A DNA stretch of 64,000 nt, taken from Trichuris trichiura (taxonomy: Eukaryota; Nematoda; Enoplea; Trichinellida; Trichuridae). Every line of letters starts with the position of its first letter. Position 1 is the first letter of the stretch. The stretch is taken from NCBI GenBank assembly GCA_037903355.1, contig JBAJFE010000045.1:124001-188000 (forward strand). Direction: 5' to 3'. Positions 63,325 through 64,000 of this stretch are shown here, in pieces. Position numbers and translations under genes: made by a program. The notes under the pieces were generated by a model, which did no database searches, was not told the origin of the DNA, and was given only the letters and a program-made list of their open reading frames with translations.

Positions 63325-64000
63325 ATAGTAAGGACCCCATATCCGCGGGGGATACATTCCAGGAGCGACTGCGGATAACAGTGACCGTTTTGTGGACAGG
63401 TACATAGCGTGACGTTGAGTGTTATCTACTACAAATAAAGCCTTGAATGTTAATCCCTGTTCTTGCAGGTATTTCTTCATTTCTAGGAGGAATCCGGTGA
63501 AACTATTCGGTGGACATCAGTGCTGTGACCCATCCATTACGATTTTGCTGCCAGAAAATGGGTAGACTCTTCTGTTCTTAATGGTGCGACGGTTCTTCTC
63601 ATAATAAACCAGTTCAGGCTTTACCATATGTCCGGTAGCGTTACCACATAACACCAGCGTGACCCTATCTTTGAAAACTTTAAAGCCTATCGTCCACTTT
63701 GCAGTTTTATGGATATAGACTCTATTGCGCATTATTTTCCAAAAGAGTGCTGCCTGGCGCAATTAAAAAGTTTTTCCGGGTGGTATGACCTATCGACAAT
63801 GAGCCTTTTTAAACCAGCTAGAAAGCTGGCAGCAGCAGCATCATCTGCTAATGCGTATTCACCTGCAATTTTTTAACTTTTAAATTTAGACAACTTTTGA
63901 TCCCGCACAACCACTCTCTGTTTGCTGTAAATTGTTTTCCTACCTTTTGTGTGCCTTTTTTATCTTGCCTTTTACGCTTATGCTCATATTTGTCCAAGGC
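63325..64000 (-). mobile_element. Tigger/pogo DNA transposon relic, runs off window
   Basis: The left end near 63327 reads AGTAAGGACCCCATATCCGCG and continues GGGGGATACATTCCAGGAGCG, the look of a Tigger-type terminal inverted repeat with a TA target. On the minus strand the DDE-domain protein is visible in pieces: ADDAAAASFLAGLKRLIVDR, EKLFN, ALFWKIMRNRVYI, then GFKVFKDRVTLVLCGNATGH (ORF 63762-63517). The usual NADETGLFWK block reads NCARQAALFWK, so the first catalytic aspartate is lost. Stops and a frameshift lie upstream near 63800-63880. The other end is beyond 64000. Confidence 0.82.
63517..63762 (-). pseudogene. Tigger-type DDE transposase fragment
   Basis: An 81-aa open piece of the transposase central domain. 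It retains KDRVTLVLCGNATG around the region before the second catalytic aspartate, but ends in MDGSQH before the third. It is inactive: the first aspartate is missing and the frame is broken on both sides. Confidence 0.82.

Overview
The window is eukaryotic, animal-type DNA and probably nematode. It has spliced genes with GT-AG introns (48 bp to 2.6 kb), long gene-poor stretches and many retroelement and DNA-transposon remnants. It carries a Rab2 GTPase, an M-phase phosphoprotein 6 homologue, a PIR-1/DUSP11-type RNA 5'-phosphatase in three tandem copies, a tau-tubulin-kinase-like CK1 kinase, an aldo-keto reductase, a Penelope-like retroelement (PLE) with GIY-YIG endonuclease and a Tigger-type transposase relic. 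The TTBK-type kinase, PIR-1 and the mix of short and long introns point to a nematode, perhaps of the whipworm clade. That placement is inference.

Layout: (1) Positions 1-14650 hold three diverged paralogous plus-strand loci (about 645-4335, 8085-10910, 12660-14650) that share ordered blocks, a recurring GATATT motif and an AATAAA-type 3' end, but no convincing long ORF. A nearly complete PLE (4794-7281) lies between copies 1 and 2, and short or fold-back relatives of its termini lie at 1889-2129 and 10964-11225. (2) Positions 16810-22685 carry two recognisable plus-strand genes, rab-2 (7 exons, 213 aa) and an MPP6 homologue (5 exons, 162 aa). (3) Positions 23150-28340 hold an R2-like LINE scrap and a decayed Ty3/gypsy element on the minus strand with about 85-bp LTRs. 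(4) Positions 28470-55900 are a three-unit tandem segmental duplication (A, B, C; 8.2, 9.9 and 9.3 kb). Each unit has a minus-strand pir-1 gene, intact in A and C and doubly frameshifted in B. Each also has a possible small membrane-protein gene and internal repeats of about 0.55-0.64 kb. (5) Positions 56760-62532 carry the three-exon kinase and the eight-exon aldo-keto reductase, both on the minus strand. (6) A Tigger/pogo element runs off the right edge.

The triplicated block is a readable insertion record. A solo LTR with a 5-bp target duplication is shared by B and C but absent from A. A 169-bp pogo-like MITE and a 338-bp insert are only in B. Two PLE-terminus insertions with 15-bp target duplications are only in C. 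The sister units give the empty sites. No bacterial genes, CRISPR array, rRNA or tRNA was recognised. Exon boundaries come from reading frame, splice consensus and recalled family conservation, not from transcripts.
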